Source: Lachnospiraceae bacterium (lineage in GTDB: Bacteria; Bacillota_A; Clostridia; Lachnospirales; Lachnospiraceae). From it: a stretch of 64,000 nt of DNA. The notes under the pieces are model-generated. The model did no database searches and had not been told where the DNA came from. It saw only the letters and a list, made by a program, of their open reading frames with translations. Below, piece after piece: positions 16,723 through 24,874 of this stretch. How positions within the stretch are numbered: position 1 is the first letter of the stretch; the number at the start of each line of letters is the position of its first letter. Made by a program: the position numbers and the translations under genes. The DNA lies in contig JAETQR010000008.1 in the NCBI GenBank assembly GCA_021770615.1, positions 1 through 64,000 on the forward strand, in the 5' to 3' direction.

Positions 16723-16921
16723 AACAGTATACTTCGGTTTAGCTGTTTTTGTATAAAATGGGATTTTTCATCCTCTGACAATTCGATTACTTTAACACCT
16801 TTTTTGGGGCATATTTCATCGGCCCGCGTAAATCAAGTTTTATATCTGGGCATTGACTAAGTAAAATAGGACCTTGTGTAGTTTTTAAACTATCCTTATA
16901 TCTCTTCATTAGTCCATTCAT
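16719..16921 (-). pseudogene. Frameshifted small gene of unknown function
   Basis: The reading frame starts MNGLMKRYKDSLKTTQGP and is coherent up to about LDLRG. It continues in another frame (ICPKKGVKVIELSEDEKSHF) to a stop at 16719. One frameshift in the run near the ADEI codons explains this. An upstream piece at 16896-16994 (VSQRQALKSSDDF...) is also open but has no start. Both appear to be dead genes. I recognise no function. Confidence 0.5.
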
Positions 16922-17067
16922 AATCATACACCTTCATAATTTCTAATGCATTTATAAAGTCATCAGATGATTTCAGAGCTTGTCTTTGCGAAACCTATAT
17001 TGTTTTTCGCATAAGAGAGAATTAGGGGATTAATTCCGTAATCCCATATGAGTATTGGTAAAAGCGA

Positions 17068-17694
17068 CTAATACATATTCAAATCTTTTTGTTGCATATC
17101 TGAAACTCCAGTTAAGGCTTGTATATCTTCTATGAGCCAATCTGTATTCTCGTGATAGAAACACTGTTCCTTGCGTTTTTTAAATATTCGATGAGGCTTT
17201 CCCCCTTCTTTGGTGTATGAGTTATCATATATATGGCATACATCACACAAAGGAAGGACTCTATGAATATTGTCCAAAGATCCATCATATCGACTTATTA
17301 TTTTATTGATAGGAACATCGTGTCCGCCACTTTCTACACGCAATTTTACTCTTGTGACATTGATAAGAGGATCTACGGTAATGATATAGTAACAACGAAT
17401 AAAATATCCAGCTTCTTTACATTTTTGGATAAAGTCCACATTGTAGTGAGAGGATAGGACTGTTTCAAAACAAAAATCATTATGGTCTTCTAACTGCTGA
17501 TTTTTTTGCCTTAATGAAATTTCCAAAGCTTCCATATCAGAGCAATGCAAAAACTTTTTAATTTCATCTTGGTTGATATATGTTGCAAAGGATGGACGCA
17601 ATACATCGGTAATCGTACTTTTTCCAGAACCATTTGGACCAGCAAATATAATTAACTCAGGCTTTTTTACGTTCACTATATCTTTTCCGTTCAA
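17068..17694 (-). CDS. Zeta-toxin-like P-loop kinase
   Basis: This 208-aa P-loop protein of the zeta toxin/UMP kinase-like family has Walker A GPNGSGKST (19-27), the family's INQDEI motif (about 40-45) and a following FETVLSS segment that contacts the substrate. Zeta toxins phosphorylate UDP-N-acetylglucosamine; some relatives are kinases with other roles. The frame begins with TTG (or a GTG six codons on), with GGAGG 12 nt upstream. It overlaps the small upstream gene by 38 bp, so translation is coupled. Confidence 0.82.
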   Translation of the reverse strand: MNGKDIVNVKKPELIIFAGPNGSGKSTITDVLRPSFATYINQDEIKKFLHCSDMEALEISLRQKNQQLEDHNDFCFETVLSSHYNVDFIQKCKEAGYFIRCYYIITVDPLINVTRVKLRVESGGHDVPINKIISRYDGSLDNIHRVLPLCDVCHIYDNSYTKEGGKPHRIFKKRKEQCFYHENTDWLIEDIQALTGVSDMQQKDLNMY

Positions 17695-17866
17695 CTTTTC
17701 CCATTACCTCCCTTTTTCCATCGTTGTGAACAGCATACACTTCGCCAGTGTCTTTGTCATATACAGCAATTGGTTTATTCATAATCTTCCGTTTTTCTAT
17801 ATCTAATTGAATTGCTTTTGAAACTCTGCGGTTTGTTTCACGGTCTTCCATTTGAGCTTGTGTCAT
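17657..17866 (-). CDS. Small partner (antitoxin-like) of the zeta kinase
   Basis: This 69-aa protein is very charged, with a helical start (MTQAQMEDRETNRRVSKAI) and a strand-rich region PIAVYDKDTGEVYAVHNDG. GAGGTGA precedes the ATG. The arrangement, a small gene overlapping a downstream zeta-like gene, is that of an antitoxin-toxin pair. The sequence does not match the classical epsilon antitoxin. Confidence 0.7.
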   Translation of the reverse strand: MTQAQMEDRETNRRVSKAIQLDIEKRKIMNKPIAVYDKDTGEVYAVHNDGKREVMGKVERKRYSERKKA

Positions 17867-17906
17867 TGCAAATCACCTCGCTTGGGATTACGTTATTTTT
17901 ATGTAT

Positions 17907-17935
17907 ATTATACCCCGAAAGAGGGGAAAAGTCTA
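17907..17935 (-). promoter_or_regulatory. Promoter of the zeta pair with internal dyad
   Basis: Read leftward: TAGACT (17935-17930), 17 bp, TATAAT (17912-17907). The spacer contains the inverted repeat CCCC-TCTTTC-GGGG, a plausible operator for autoregulation by the antitoxin. Confidence 0.68.
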
Positions 17936-17965
17936 TAAAACTTTCTTTGTTGGAATTTCATTTTT

Positions 17966-18038
17966 TGCACGACTCAATGCCTTCGCAAAATGCCAGTCTT
18001 GCGGGGAAAACCCGCCCCGCAAGCCCGCGTGCTTTGCA
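17966..18038. repeat. Interspersed repeat R, copy 1
   Basis: About 73 bp beginning TGCACGACTCAATGC and ending GCGTGCTTTGCA, containing the 9-bp hairpin CTTGCGGGG/CCCCGCAAG. It is nearly identical to 18241-18311. Each copy is followed by a hairpin and then by the TTGCATTGCTTCATTATTC flank. Confidence 0.72.
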
Positions 18039-18047
18039 TTATAAAGC

Positions 18048-18376
18048 AAAAAATCCACAAAAAATTTTGAGTAAACTCAACTTTTTCTGGATTTTTCACT
18101 TTGCATTGCTTCATTATTCATACTATTTCGTCGTGCGGTATGCCCGGCAGAGCCGGTCATCCCACGGACTTTCGTCCTATAAGAAAGAGAGAATACAGCA
18201 ATTTGTGAGCAAGCTCCCAATTACTGTATTCTCCCTTCCTTGCACGACTCAATGTCTTCGCAATGCCAGTCTTGCGGGGAAAACTCGCCCCGCAAGCCCG
18301 CGTGCTTCGCACTATATAAAATAAAGTAAGCAACAACTTGTGAGCAAGCTCCCAGTTGTTACTTACTTTATTTTTT
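18048..18376. repeat. Three hairpins with changing stems
   Basis: Three long hairpins at about 18048-18096, 18188-18235 and 18318-18376. The stems differ completely (AAAAATCCA..., GAGAATACAG..., AAATAAAGTAAG...) but stay self-complementary. The last two share the loop TGTGAGCAAGCTCCCA. Each is linked to the repeat R or the tRNA-flank repeat. They could be terminators of integrated cassettes or a mobile repeat family. Confidence 0.62.
18241..18311. repeat. Interspersed repeat R, copy 2
   Basis: Second copy of the 17966-18038 repeat with a few substitutions and a 2-base deletion, keeping the CTTGCGGGG/CCCCGCAAG hairpin intact. Confidence 0.72.
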
Positions 18377-18398
18377 GCATTGCTTCATTATTCGCGAG

Positions 18399-18470
18399 TA
18401 CTCCCAGCAGGAATCGAACCTGCAACTAGCCCTTAGGAGGGGCTTGTTATATCCATTTAACTATGAGAGC
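18399..18470 (-). tRNA. tRNA-Arg (anticodon CCT)
   Basis: A complete 72-nt cloverleaf reads leftward from 18470: acceptor GCTCTCA/TGGGAGT, D stem GTTA/TAAC, anticodon stem AGCCC/GGGCT with loop CTCCTAA (anticodon CCT), and T stem GCAGG/CCTGC with loop TTCGATT. CCA is not encoded, and the first pair is a G-U. It reads AGG codons. Its 3' half and flank are repeated at 14766 and 15882, which marks it as an integration target. It lies just downstream of metK on the same strand. Confidence 0.92.
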
Positions 18471-18475
18471 ATAGG

Positions 18476-18500
18476 ATAAGGGTAGTAAAACTACCCTTAT
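18476..18500 (-). terminator. Hairpin after metK
   Basis: ATAAGGGTAGT-AAA-ACTACCCTTAT forms an 11-bp hairpin between metK and the tRNA-Arg gene. The U-run is poor in the leftward direction, so it may be a weak terminator or a processing element. Confidence 0.5.
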
Positions 18501-18536
18501 ATTCTAATGAAAAATGACTCGTAAGTCAATCCCAAA

Positions 18537-19715
18537 TTACAGATATTTTTTCAAGGTCGCTGCCTTATCTGTTTTTTCCCATGGGAGATCAAGGTCGCTT
18601 CGGCCAAAATGTCCGTAGGCAGCGGTACCTTTGTAGATCGGTCTGCGAAGATCGAGCATCTGTATGATGCCGGCAGGACGAAGATCGAAATTCTCATGGA
18701 TGATATCTACAAGTTTTTCATCGGCGAGTTTTCCCGTGCCAAAGGTATCAATACGGATGGAAGTAGGAGATGCCACGCCGATCGCATAGGAAAGCTGGAT
18801 CTCTGCCTTATCACAGAGTCCGGCAGCTACGAGATTTTTTGCGACATACCGTGCTGCGTAAGCGGCGGAGCGGTCTACTTTTGTCGGATCCTTTCCGGAA
18901 AATGCACCGCCACCGTGACGGGCCCATCCACCATATGTATCTACAATGATCTTACGTCCGGTAAGGCCGCTGTCTCCGTTTGGCCCGCCGATGACAAACC
19001 GTCCGGTCGGGTTAATATATATTTTTGTATCTTTATCAATAAGTTCAGCAGGAAGGATGGGAGAGATCACATGTTTTTTAATATCTTCCTGTATTTGCTC
19101 CCAGGTGATGCCTTCACTGTGCTGGCTTGAGATGACCACAGCATCGAGCCGGACCGGTGTTCCGGACTTATCATATTCGACCGTTACCTGTGATTTTCCG
19201 TCCGGGCGAAGATATGGTAATGTGCCGTCTTTTCGCACTGTGGCAAGCTGGCGGGTAAGACGGTGAGCCAGATAGATCGGATATGGCATATATTCGTCGG
19301 TTTCATTTGTCGCATAACCAAACATCATACCCTGGTCTCCGGCGCCGATGGCATCGAGTTCGGTATCTGTAAGCTTAGACTCTAACGCCTGATCGACTCC
19401 AAGGGCAATGTCCGCAGACTGCTTGTCGAGTGCTACCATTACGCCACAGGTAGAAGCGTCAAATCCCTTTGCCGAATCATCGTATCCGATTTTCGTGATG
19501 GTATCCCGGATGATGTTTTGGAAGTCCACTTGTGCAGAAGTGGTGATTTCACCCATTACGAGTACAAGCCCGGTAGTGATGGCTGTCTCGCAGGCAACAC
19601 GGCTCATCGGATCCTGTTCCAATAAAGCATCCAGAATAGAGTCTGAAATCTGGTCGCATATCTTATCCGGATGTCCCTCTGTAACAGATTCAGAGGTAAA
19701 AAGTATCTTACTCAT
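18537..19715 (-). CDS. metK: S-adenosylmethionine synthetase
   Basis: This 392-aa enzyme makes S-adenosylmethionine from methionine and ATP in the cytoplasm, supplying all methylations. Family motifs are complete: GHPDKICDQ near the N-terminus, the loop motif [12 protein letters not shown], and [19 protein letters not shown] that binds phosphate and metal. Length is typical. GGAGGACAAAT precedes the ATG. It has its own promoter in the 66-bp gap after a GH43 gene, too short for a SAM riboswitch. A hairpin and tRNA-Arg follow. Confidence 0.97.
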   Translation of the reverse strand: MSKILFTSESVTEGHPDKICDQISDSILDALLEQDPMSRVACETAITTGLVLVMGEITTSAQVDFQNIIRDTITKIGYDDSAKGFDASTCGVMVALDKQSADIALGVDQALESKLTDTELDAIGAGDQGMMFGYATNETDEYMPYPIYLAHRLTRQLATVRKDGTLPYLRPDGKSQVTVEYDKSGTPVRLDAVVISSQHSEGITWEQIQEDIKKHVISPILPAELIDKDTKIYINPTGRFVIGGPNGDSGLTGRKIIVDTYGGWARHGGGAFSGKDPTKVDRSAAYAARYVAKNLVAAGLCDKAEIQLSYAIGVASPTSIRIDTFGTGKLADEKLVDIIHENFDLRPAGIIQMLDLRRPIYKGTAAYGHFGRSDLDLPWEKTDKAATLKKYL

Positions 19716-19756
19716 ATTTGTCCTCCTCGTTCATGATGAATTTACTCCTATCTTTT

Positions 19757-19785
19757 AGAATACACCTCCGTGAGTGTTTCGTCAA
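19757..19785 (-). promoter_or_regulatory. metK promoter
   Basis: Read leftward: TTGACG (19785-19780), 17 bp, TATTCT (19762-19757). The -35 overlaps the stop codon of the upstream GH43 gene. Confidence 0.75.
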
Positions 19786-21293
19786 GGAATTGAGAGGTCA
19801 AATTCAGAAAAGCGACAATGTCCTCCGGATACTTTTGTACTATATAAAAAAAGTCCTACCCGGCAGCCCGTAAAGTGATCAAGGGTAAAATAAAGTTTAT
19901 GAGGAGAGCCAAGGGTATACCATAGCTTCTCTTTATAATAAGAAAAACTTACCTCATCTTTCATATCAGAAAAATCTGCATTCAGTTTTAATGTGATCTG
20001 AGATTCATCCACCGGAATTTTTGTTCCCACAGTTCCGGGCAGAGTATCGTTATCGGTCATGTTGTGGGAGATGTCTTCCAGGCAGCGTTCCATAGTTATT
20101 AGAAAATAGCTTCCGTTTTCTTTTGTGATAGCGATATATGCGTAGCATCCCTGAAAAGCACAGAGCCCGGCGATATCACCATCGTTTAAACCGGAGGCAT
20201 CAATGTGGACAGAAACCTCTGTAGAGGGTAAAAACATTCGCTGGGTTAAAGTGTTCACAGCTTGTGTAATGTTTGTGGATAACCTGTCTGTAGTGATGGT
20301 ATAGCTTGTGGATTCCAGTTGATAAAGTGCCGGTGCCGGCAGATGGTTCCATTGCCATTGTTTTTTTAAGGAACCGTTTTCGTCAGTAAGATCATTTGTA
20401 AATAAAGGTTCATAAAGGTGTTCCGGGCGCAGGGAGGGAAGATGGATCTCCCTGGGTGCCATACCATTTTCTCCAAATACCGGGAAATCATTTTCAAAGT
20501 GGACGGGGACGAGAACCGGAATCCGCCCGACGGCGCCGGTATCCTGAAAAAGAACAGCATACCAATGACCATCCGGTGTATCTACAATCCCACCTTGTGC
20601 TACGCCCTGATTGTGATATCCCATGTCGTCATCCAACACATCCCTGCCTTTAAACTCACCAGTCAGGGAATCCGATACGAAACACGCCTGTGTGCGGCGG
20701 GCAGTCCCATCATCCGGCCAGTGGATAAAAAAGAGATAATATTTGTCATTGATCCGGTAAATATGAGTTCCCTCATATCCAAGACGCACATTTCCTGTAT
20801 CTTTTACGAGCATACGGTGTAAACCACCCTCCAGAGGGCGGGTAAGGTCAGAGGTTAATTCCGTAATGTAGATTTCGGTATTTCCATAAACGATATAAAC
20901 CCTGTCCTCATCAAAAAAAAGGGAGGCGTCGTGATAAAAACCTTCGATTTCCTGCCGGTTCCAGGGGCCCTCGATATCGTTGGTATAAAACAGATATGTT
21001 TTGTGGGTGTCATTTGCTACAAAACATACATAAAAGGTTCCGCCATGATACCGGAGGGAAGGTGCCCACATGCCCTGACCATAGATATTTTCTCCATTTT
21101 CCAGACGGGCCGGGACGGTGGATTCGAGTACATCATACAAATAATTGATAAGCTCCCAGTTCATAAGGTCATATGAGCGTAAAATGGCACCGCCCGGGAA
21201 ATAATGCATCGTTGTACTCAGCATATAGTAAGTATCGCCGACGCGTATCACATCCGGATCGGGATAGTCGCATTTGAGAATAGGATTTTTCAT
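19782..21293 (-). CDS. GH43 family glycoside hydrolase (second)
   Basis: This 503-aa cytoplasmic GH43 enzyme is shorter and distinct from the one at 131-1783. The triad is visible: D12 in DPDVI, D122 in HDASLFF and E174 in YEGTH. The propeller covers about residues 1-290; a C-terminal beta-sandwich (about 310-503) is probably an accessory sugar-binding domain. Likely xylosidase or arabinofuranosidase acting on imported oligosaccharides. It sits 12 bp after the DAHP synthase gene on the same strand and may be cotranscribed with it, which is an odd pairing of functions. Confidence 0.87.
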   Translation of the reverse strand: MKNPILKCDYPDPDVIRVGDTYYMLSTTMHYFPGGAILRSYDLMNWELINYLYDVLESTVPARLENGENIYGQGMWAPSLRYHGGTFYVCFVANDTHKTYLFYTNDIEGPWNRQEIEGFYHDASLFFDEDRVYIVYGNTEIYITELTSDLTRPLEGGLHRMLVKDTGNVRLGYEGTHIYRINDKYYLFFIHWPDDGTARRTQACFVSDSLTGEFKGRDVLDDDMGYHNQGVAQGGIVDTPDGHWYAVLFQDTGAVGRIPVLVPVHFENDFPVFGENGMAPREIHLPSLRPEHLYEPLFTNDLTDENGSLKKQWQWNHLPAPALYQLESTSYTITTDRLSTNITQAVNTLTQRMFLPSTEVSVHIDASGLNDGDIAGLCAFQGCYAYIAITKENGSYFLITMERCLEDISHNMTDNDTLPGTVGTKIPVDESQITLKLNADFSDMKDEVSFSYYKEKLWYTLGSPHKLYFTLDHFTGCRVGLFLYSTKVSGGHCRFSEFDLSIP

Positions 21294-21305
21294 AGAAAGC
21301 CCCCT

Positions 21306-22331
21306 TTAGAGCATATCTGCAATTTTGTAGATCAGTTTCTCTGTTTTTTCCCAGCCAAGGCAGGGATCTGTAATAGACTTACCATAAATATGCTCCCCGA
21401 TCTTCTGGCAGCCGTCTTCGATGTAACTTTCGATCATGAGTCCCTTGACAAGATTCTTTATATCTTTTGAAAAATTGCGGCTCTCCAGAACTTCTTTTGC
21501 GATGCGGATCTGCTGGTTGTACTGCTTGGCTGAGTTGTTGTGATTGGTGTCAATGATGACAGCCATGTTTTCCAGATTCCGTTCGCAATAGATCTCGTGA
21601 AGGAGAAGCAGATCCTCGTAGTGGTAATTCGGAAGGCTTTTTCCGTGTTTGTTCACGCTTCCGCGCAGGATCGCATGAGTATAAGGATTGCCCGCTGTCT
21701 CCACTTCCTGCTGGCGGTAAATAAAATGATGTCCACACTGGGCGGCCTCGATCGAATTTAACATAACCGTCAGGTAACCGCTTGTCGGGTTTTTCATACC
21801 GCAGGGGACAGAAATACCACTGGCGGTGAGGCGGTGTTGCTGGTTTTCTACCGAACGGGCGCCAATCGCCACATAGGAAAGCACGTCAGAAAGGTACTCA
21901 TAATTTTCAGGGTAAAGCATTTCATCTGCACAGGTCATGCCGGTCTGTTCCACCACGGCGATATGGGTTTTGCGGATGGAGTGGAGCCCTTCGAGCATAT
22001 CTTCTTTTTTTTCAGGATTTGGCTGGCTGGCCATTCCTTTATAACCCTTTCCGGTCGTCCGTGGTTTATTCGTATATACCCTTGGGACAATAAAGATTTT
22101 GTCTTTTACTTTTTCCTGGATCGCGGTCAGACGAAGCGTATAGTCGATCACCGCCTCTTCATTGTCTGCTGAGCAGGGGCCGATGATCAGTGCAAATAAA
22201 TCACTTTTGCCCGCCAGGATATCTTTCAGGATACGGTCTTTTTCTTCTTTGATCCGGGCGGCCTTTTCTGAAATAGGAAACTGTTTTTTAACCTCCTCCG
22301 GATCCGGTAGATTTCTAAGTACCTTCATCAT
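21306..22331 (-). CDS. 3-deoxy-7-phosphoheptulonate synthase (DAHP synthase)
   Basis: This 341-aa class I (AroF/G/H-like) enzyme condenses phosphoenolpyruvate and erythrose 4-phosphate, the first step of aromatic amino acid synthesis. Motifs include IIGPCSADN for substrate binding, PRTTGKGYKG and the GARSVENQQHR segment; the metal-binding C, H, E and D residues are all in place. Length matches the E. coli isozymes, which are feedback-inhibited by Phe, Tyr or Trp. AAGGAGTGAATATAC precedes the ATG. A consensus promoter and a leader terminator lie upstream, suggesting attenuation. Confidence 0.94.
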   Translation of the reverse strand: MMKVLRNLPDPEEVKKQFPISEKAARIKEEKDRILKDILAGKSDLFALIIGPCSADNEEAVIDYTLRLTAIQEKVKDKIFIVPRVYTNKPRTTGKGYKGMASQPNPEKKEDMLEGLHSIRKTHIAVVEQTGMTCADEMLYPENYEYLSDVLSYVAIGARSVENQQHRLTASGISVPCGMKNPTSGYLTVMLNSIEAAQCGHHFIYRQQEVETAGNPYTHAILRGSVNKHGKSLPNYHYEDLLLLHEIYCERNLENMAVIIDTNHNNSAKQYNQQIRIAKEVLESRNFSKDIKNLVKGLMIESYIEDGCQKIGEHIYGKSITDPCLGWEKTEKLIYKIADML

Positions 22332-22390
22332 GTATATTCACTCCTTATTATTTAGCGTTGCTGGCACGATGTAATATTCGTTATACTGAT

Positions 22391-22442
22391 AAAAAAATCC
22401 GTCCTTATGCTGCATGGTATCATATCAGCCTCAAAAGGACGG
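22391..22442 (-). terminator. Leader terminator ahead of DAHP synthase
   Basis: Read leftward, CCGTCCTT pairs with AAGGACGG around a 28-nt loop and is followed by ATTTTTTT, an intrinsic terminator. It lies inside the leader, between the promoter at 22473-22501 and the ATG at 22331, so it can only act as a regulated attenuator or a leaky stop. No T-box motif is present. Confidence 0.68.
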
Positions 22443-22472
22443 TTTTACAGCCTTTAAAATTCACACAAAGTC

Positions 22473-22501
22473 ATTCTAGCACCCGGACAAAAGGATGTCA
22501 A
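22473..22501 (-). promoter_or_regulatory. DAHP synthase promoter
   Basis: Read leftward: TTGACA (22501-22496), 17 bp, TAGAAT (22478-22473), close to the sigma-A consensus. It implies a leader of about 140 nt. Confidence 0.85.
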
Positions 22502-22576
22502 GGCAAAAAAGGGTGGGAATCATTTTTAAATTATGTTAAACTATAATTATCTTATTAGATAAAATGAGGGAGTGCA

Positions 22577-24088
22577 ATGGAGAAAAACAATATGTGGTCG
22601 GGGAAGGGGAAAAGCAGGAATATATTCATTATTATTGCCATCGTCCCTTTGCTTGCACTTATTTTTATGGTAATACTTTTTGTATATGGGGAGTTGCAGG
22701 GGATTCGTTCTACCTATCATATTGAGGATGGAGATATTGATTCTCCCTACAGTATTTTTGATAAGGTCCTGCTCCTGAATTCATACACCCGGTATGATTT
22801 TCTGGAACTACAGGACAAAGCAGGACGTGAGCCGGAGGCCTTTCTGCAGCAAAAGTATCTGGAAAAAGAAAATGAGAGTCTGGGGGAGAAGTATTCGTTT
22901 CTGGCGGTTATTATCGATAATGAAATCACATATTTTGGAAAGCCGGATTGTCTGGAACGGATCCGGGAAGGGCTTTTAATGGAAGGGGACAGTGTTTCAG
23001 AGGAGAATGCCCATTATTACGCAAAGGGGATGAACCGGTATCTGTTTAAAAAGATCTCCATTACATTTCCGGATGGGCGCAGGGGAAGTGTATGTATTGT
23101 TACGGATCTGGACGTGAATCTGCCTCATATAACGATCTTTACCGTGGGGCTTATCGTTATGGTCGTTGTCATTTCGGTACTTGTAATTATCGCAATAATC
23201 GGTTATGCTTATTATAATATCGTAGTTCCGATCCGGAATCTTCAAATGGCTGTGATCCATATCAGTAAGGGCGACATGGATTATGAGATAAAGGCACAGG
23301 GAGAGAATGAATTTACGGAGCTTTATGAAGAGCTTGACAGCATGAGGCTTACATTAAAAGAGTCGATCGACGAGAGAAATAAAGCGGATGCCCTGACAAA
23401 GGAAGTCGTAGGAAATATTTCCCACGATCTGAAGACCCCCCTGACAGCTATCAAGGGATATGCAGAGGGGATCCTGGACGGTGTGGCAGGGACGCCGGAC
23501 CGGATTGAAAAATATGTCAGGACAATACATGCCAAGGCGGTTGATATGGCAGGTTTAGTAGATGAATTGTCTTATTTTACAAAAATCTACCAAAAAGAGG
23601 AGACATTTACATTTTCTGAGGTAAATGTGGTCCGTTATTTTGGGGAATGTATAAGCGATATGGCTCTTGATCTGGAGACAAGGGAAATTCAATTATTGTA
23701 TCAATGTTATGTAAGTGAAGTTACAAAAGTGAAACTGGATGCCGATAAAATAAAGAGAGTTATAACAAATATCATAGGAAATGCGGTCAAATATATTGAT
23801 CACAGGCACGGTGTCCTGCTCATTAGTATTTCGGAAACAGAAGAAGAGATCACGGTGATGATACGTGACAATGGAAAGGGAATTGAGGAGGATGAACTTC
23901 CGTTTATCTTTGACCGTTTTTACCGAACAGACAGTTCCAGAAATTCAAAAACAGGGGGAAGCGGACTGGGGCTTGCTATCGCCAGAAAGATCATGGATGA
24001 ACATGATGGGAAAATATGGGCGGAAAGTGAAATGGAGAAGGGGACGGCGATATATTTTACAATCCCCAAGGAAGGGAAGGACAGCTAA
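22577..24088 (+). CDS. Sensor histidine kinase (HAMP type)
   Basis: This 503-aa membrane kinase has TM1 at about 15-37, an extracytoplasmic sensor domain of about 150 residues and TM2 at about 188-213. HAMP follows (about 214-266), then a HisKA dimerisation domain with phospho-acceptor H284 in ISHDLKTPLTAIKGY, and an HATPase_c domain with NIIGNAVKYI, DNGKGI and GGSGLGLAI boxes. It would phosphorylate the OmpR-type regulator encoded 11 bp downstream. A TATAAT at 22542-22547 probably serves as -10. The signal is unknown. Confidence 0.93.
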   Translation: MEKNNMWSGKGKSRNIFIIIAIVPLLALIFMVILFVYGELQGIRSTYHIEDGDIDSPYSIFDKVLLLNSYTRYDFLELQDKAGREPEAFLQQKYLEKENESLGEKYSFLAVIIDNEITYFGKPDCLERIREGLLMEGDSVSEENAHYYAKGMNRYLFKKISITFPDGRRGSVCIVTDLDVNLPHITIFTVGLIVMVVVISVLVIIAIIGYAYYNIVVPIRNLQMAVIHISKGDMDYEIKAQGENEFTELYEELDSMRLTLKESIDERNKADALTKEVVGNISHDLKTPLTAIKGYAEGILDGVAGTPDRIEKYVRTIHAKAVDMAGLVDELSYFTKIYQKEETFTFSEVNVVRYFGECISDMALDLETREIQLLYQCYVSEVTKVKLDADKIKRVITNIIGNAVKYIDHRHGVLLISISETEEEITVMIRDNGKGIEEDELPFIFDRFYRTDSSRNSKTGGSGLGLAIARKIMDEHDGKIWAESEMEKGTAIYFTIPKEGKDS

Positions 24089-24099
24089 GGAGGGAGAAT

Positions 24100-24807
24100 A
24101 TGAACAAAATACTGATTGTGGAAGATGAATTGCCGATCGCTGAGCTTGAGAAAGATTATCTTGAACTCAGTGGATTTGAAGTGGTGATCGAGACAGATGG
24201 GAACCGGGGGCTTGAACAGGCGCTGAAAGGGGAGTTTAATCTGGTCATACTGGATCTTATGCTTCCCGGTATGGATGGATTTGAGGTGTGCCGCAGAATC
24301 CGTGAGGTCACGGAGATACCGGTTATCATGGTTTCGGCGAAAAAGGAAGATATTGACAAGATCCGTGGACTTGGTTTAGGGGCGAATGATTATATGACAA
24401 AGCCATTTAGTCCAAGCGAACTCGTGGCTCGGGTGAAAGCGCATCTGGAGAGGTACAATAAACTTGTGGGAAGCGTTGAGAGACAGGAGAACGAGGTGAT
24501 AATGACGGGCGGCCTTAAGATTGACCGTACAGCCAGACGTGTCTATGTGGATGGAGTTGAAAAGTCCCTGACGACAAAGGAATTTGACCTGTTATTCTTT
24601 CTTGCTAAAAATCCAAACAGGGTATTCTCAAAGGAAGAACTCCTGCAGGAGGTGTGGGAGCTGAGTCCGGTGGGGGCGGATATTGCAACCGTTACGGTAC
24701 ATATCAAAAAAATCCGCGAAAAGATTGAAAAGGATACCCAGAATCCACAGTATATCGAGACGGTATGGGCGGTTGGATACCGCTTTATCGTAAAAGAAAA
24801 TTTGTAA
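24100..24807 (+). CDS. OmpR/PhoB-family response regulator
   Basis: This 235-aa regulator has a receiver domain (phospho-acceptor D52 in VILDLMLPG) and a C-terminal winged-helix DNA-binding domain (about 135-230). It is cotranscribed with the kinase before it, with AAGGAGGGA preceding the ATG. Target genes may include the permease that follows 67 bp later, but there is no direct evidence. Confidence 0.94.
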   Translation: MNKILIVEDELPIAELEKDYLELSGFEVVIETDGNRGLEQALKGEFNLVILDLMLPGMDGFEVCRRIREVTEIPVIMVSAKKEDIDKIRGLGLGANDYMTKPFSPSELVARVKAHLERYNKLVGSVERQENEVIMTGGLKIDRTARRVYVDGVEKSLTTKEFDLLFFLAKNPNRVFSKEELLQEVWELSPVGADIATVTVHIKKIREKIEKDTQNPQYIETVWAVGYRFIVKENL

Positions 24808-24874
24808 TATTGTATCTGCCTTTTGACAATACTAAATCTTGTCTACTAATGGTATTGTGAAAGGGGAAAAACAT

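Noticed and set aside
17966..18376. Possible CRISPR array
   Set aside because: Only two copies of the repeat, long unequal spacing and strong hairpins with varying stems; no cas genes.
14766..18400. Intact insertion sequence or integrase in the hotspot
   Set aside because: I found no transposase or recombinase catalytic motifs in any frame, only scars and repeats.
19716..19781. SAM riboswitch before metK
   Set aside because: The gap is only 66 bp and contains a simple promoter and RBS.
22332..22480. T-box leader before DAHP synthase
   Set aside because: No T-box sequence or Stem I features; only promoter and terminator are visible.
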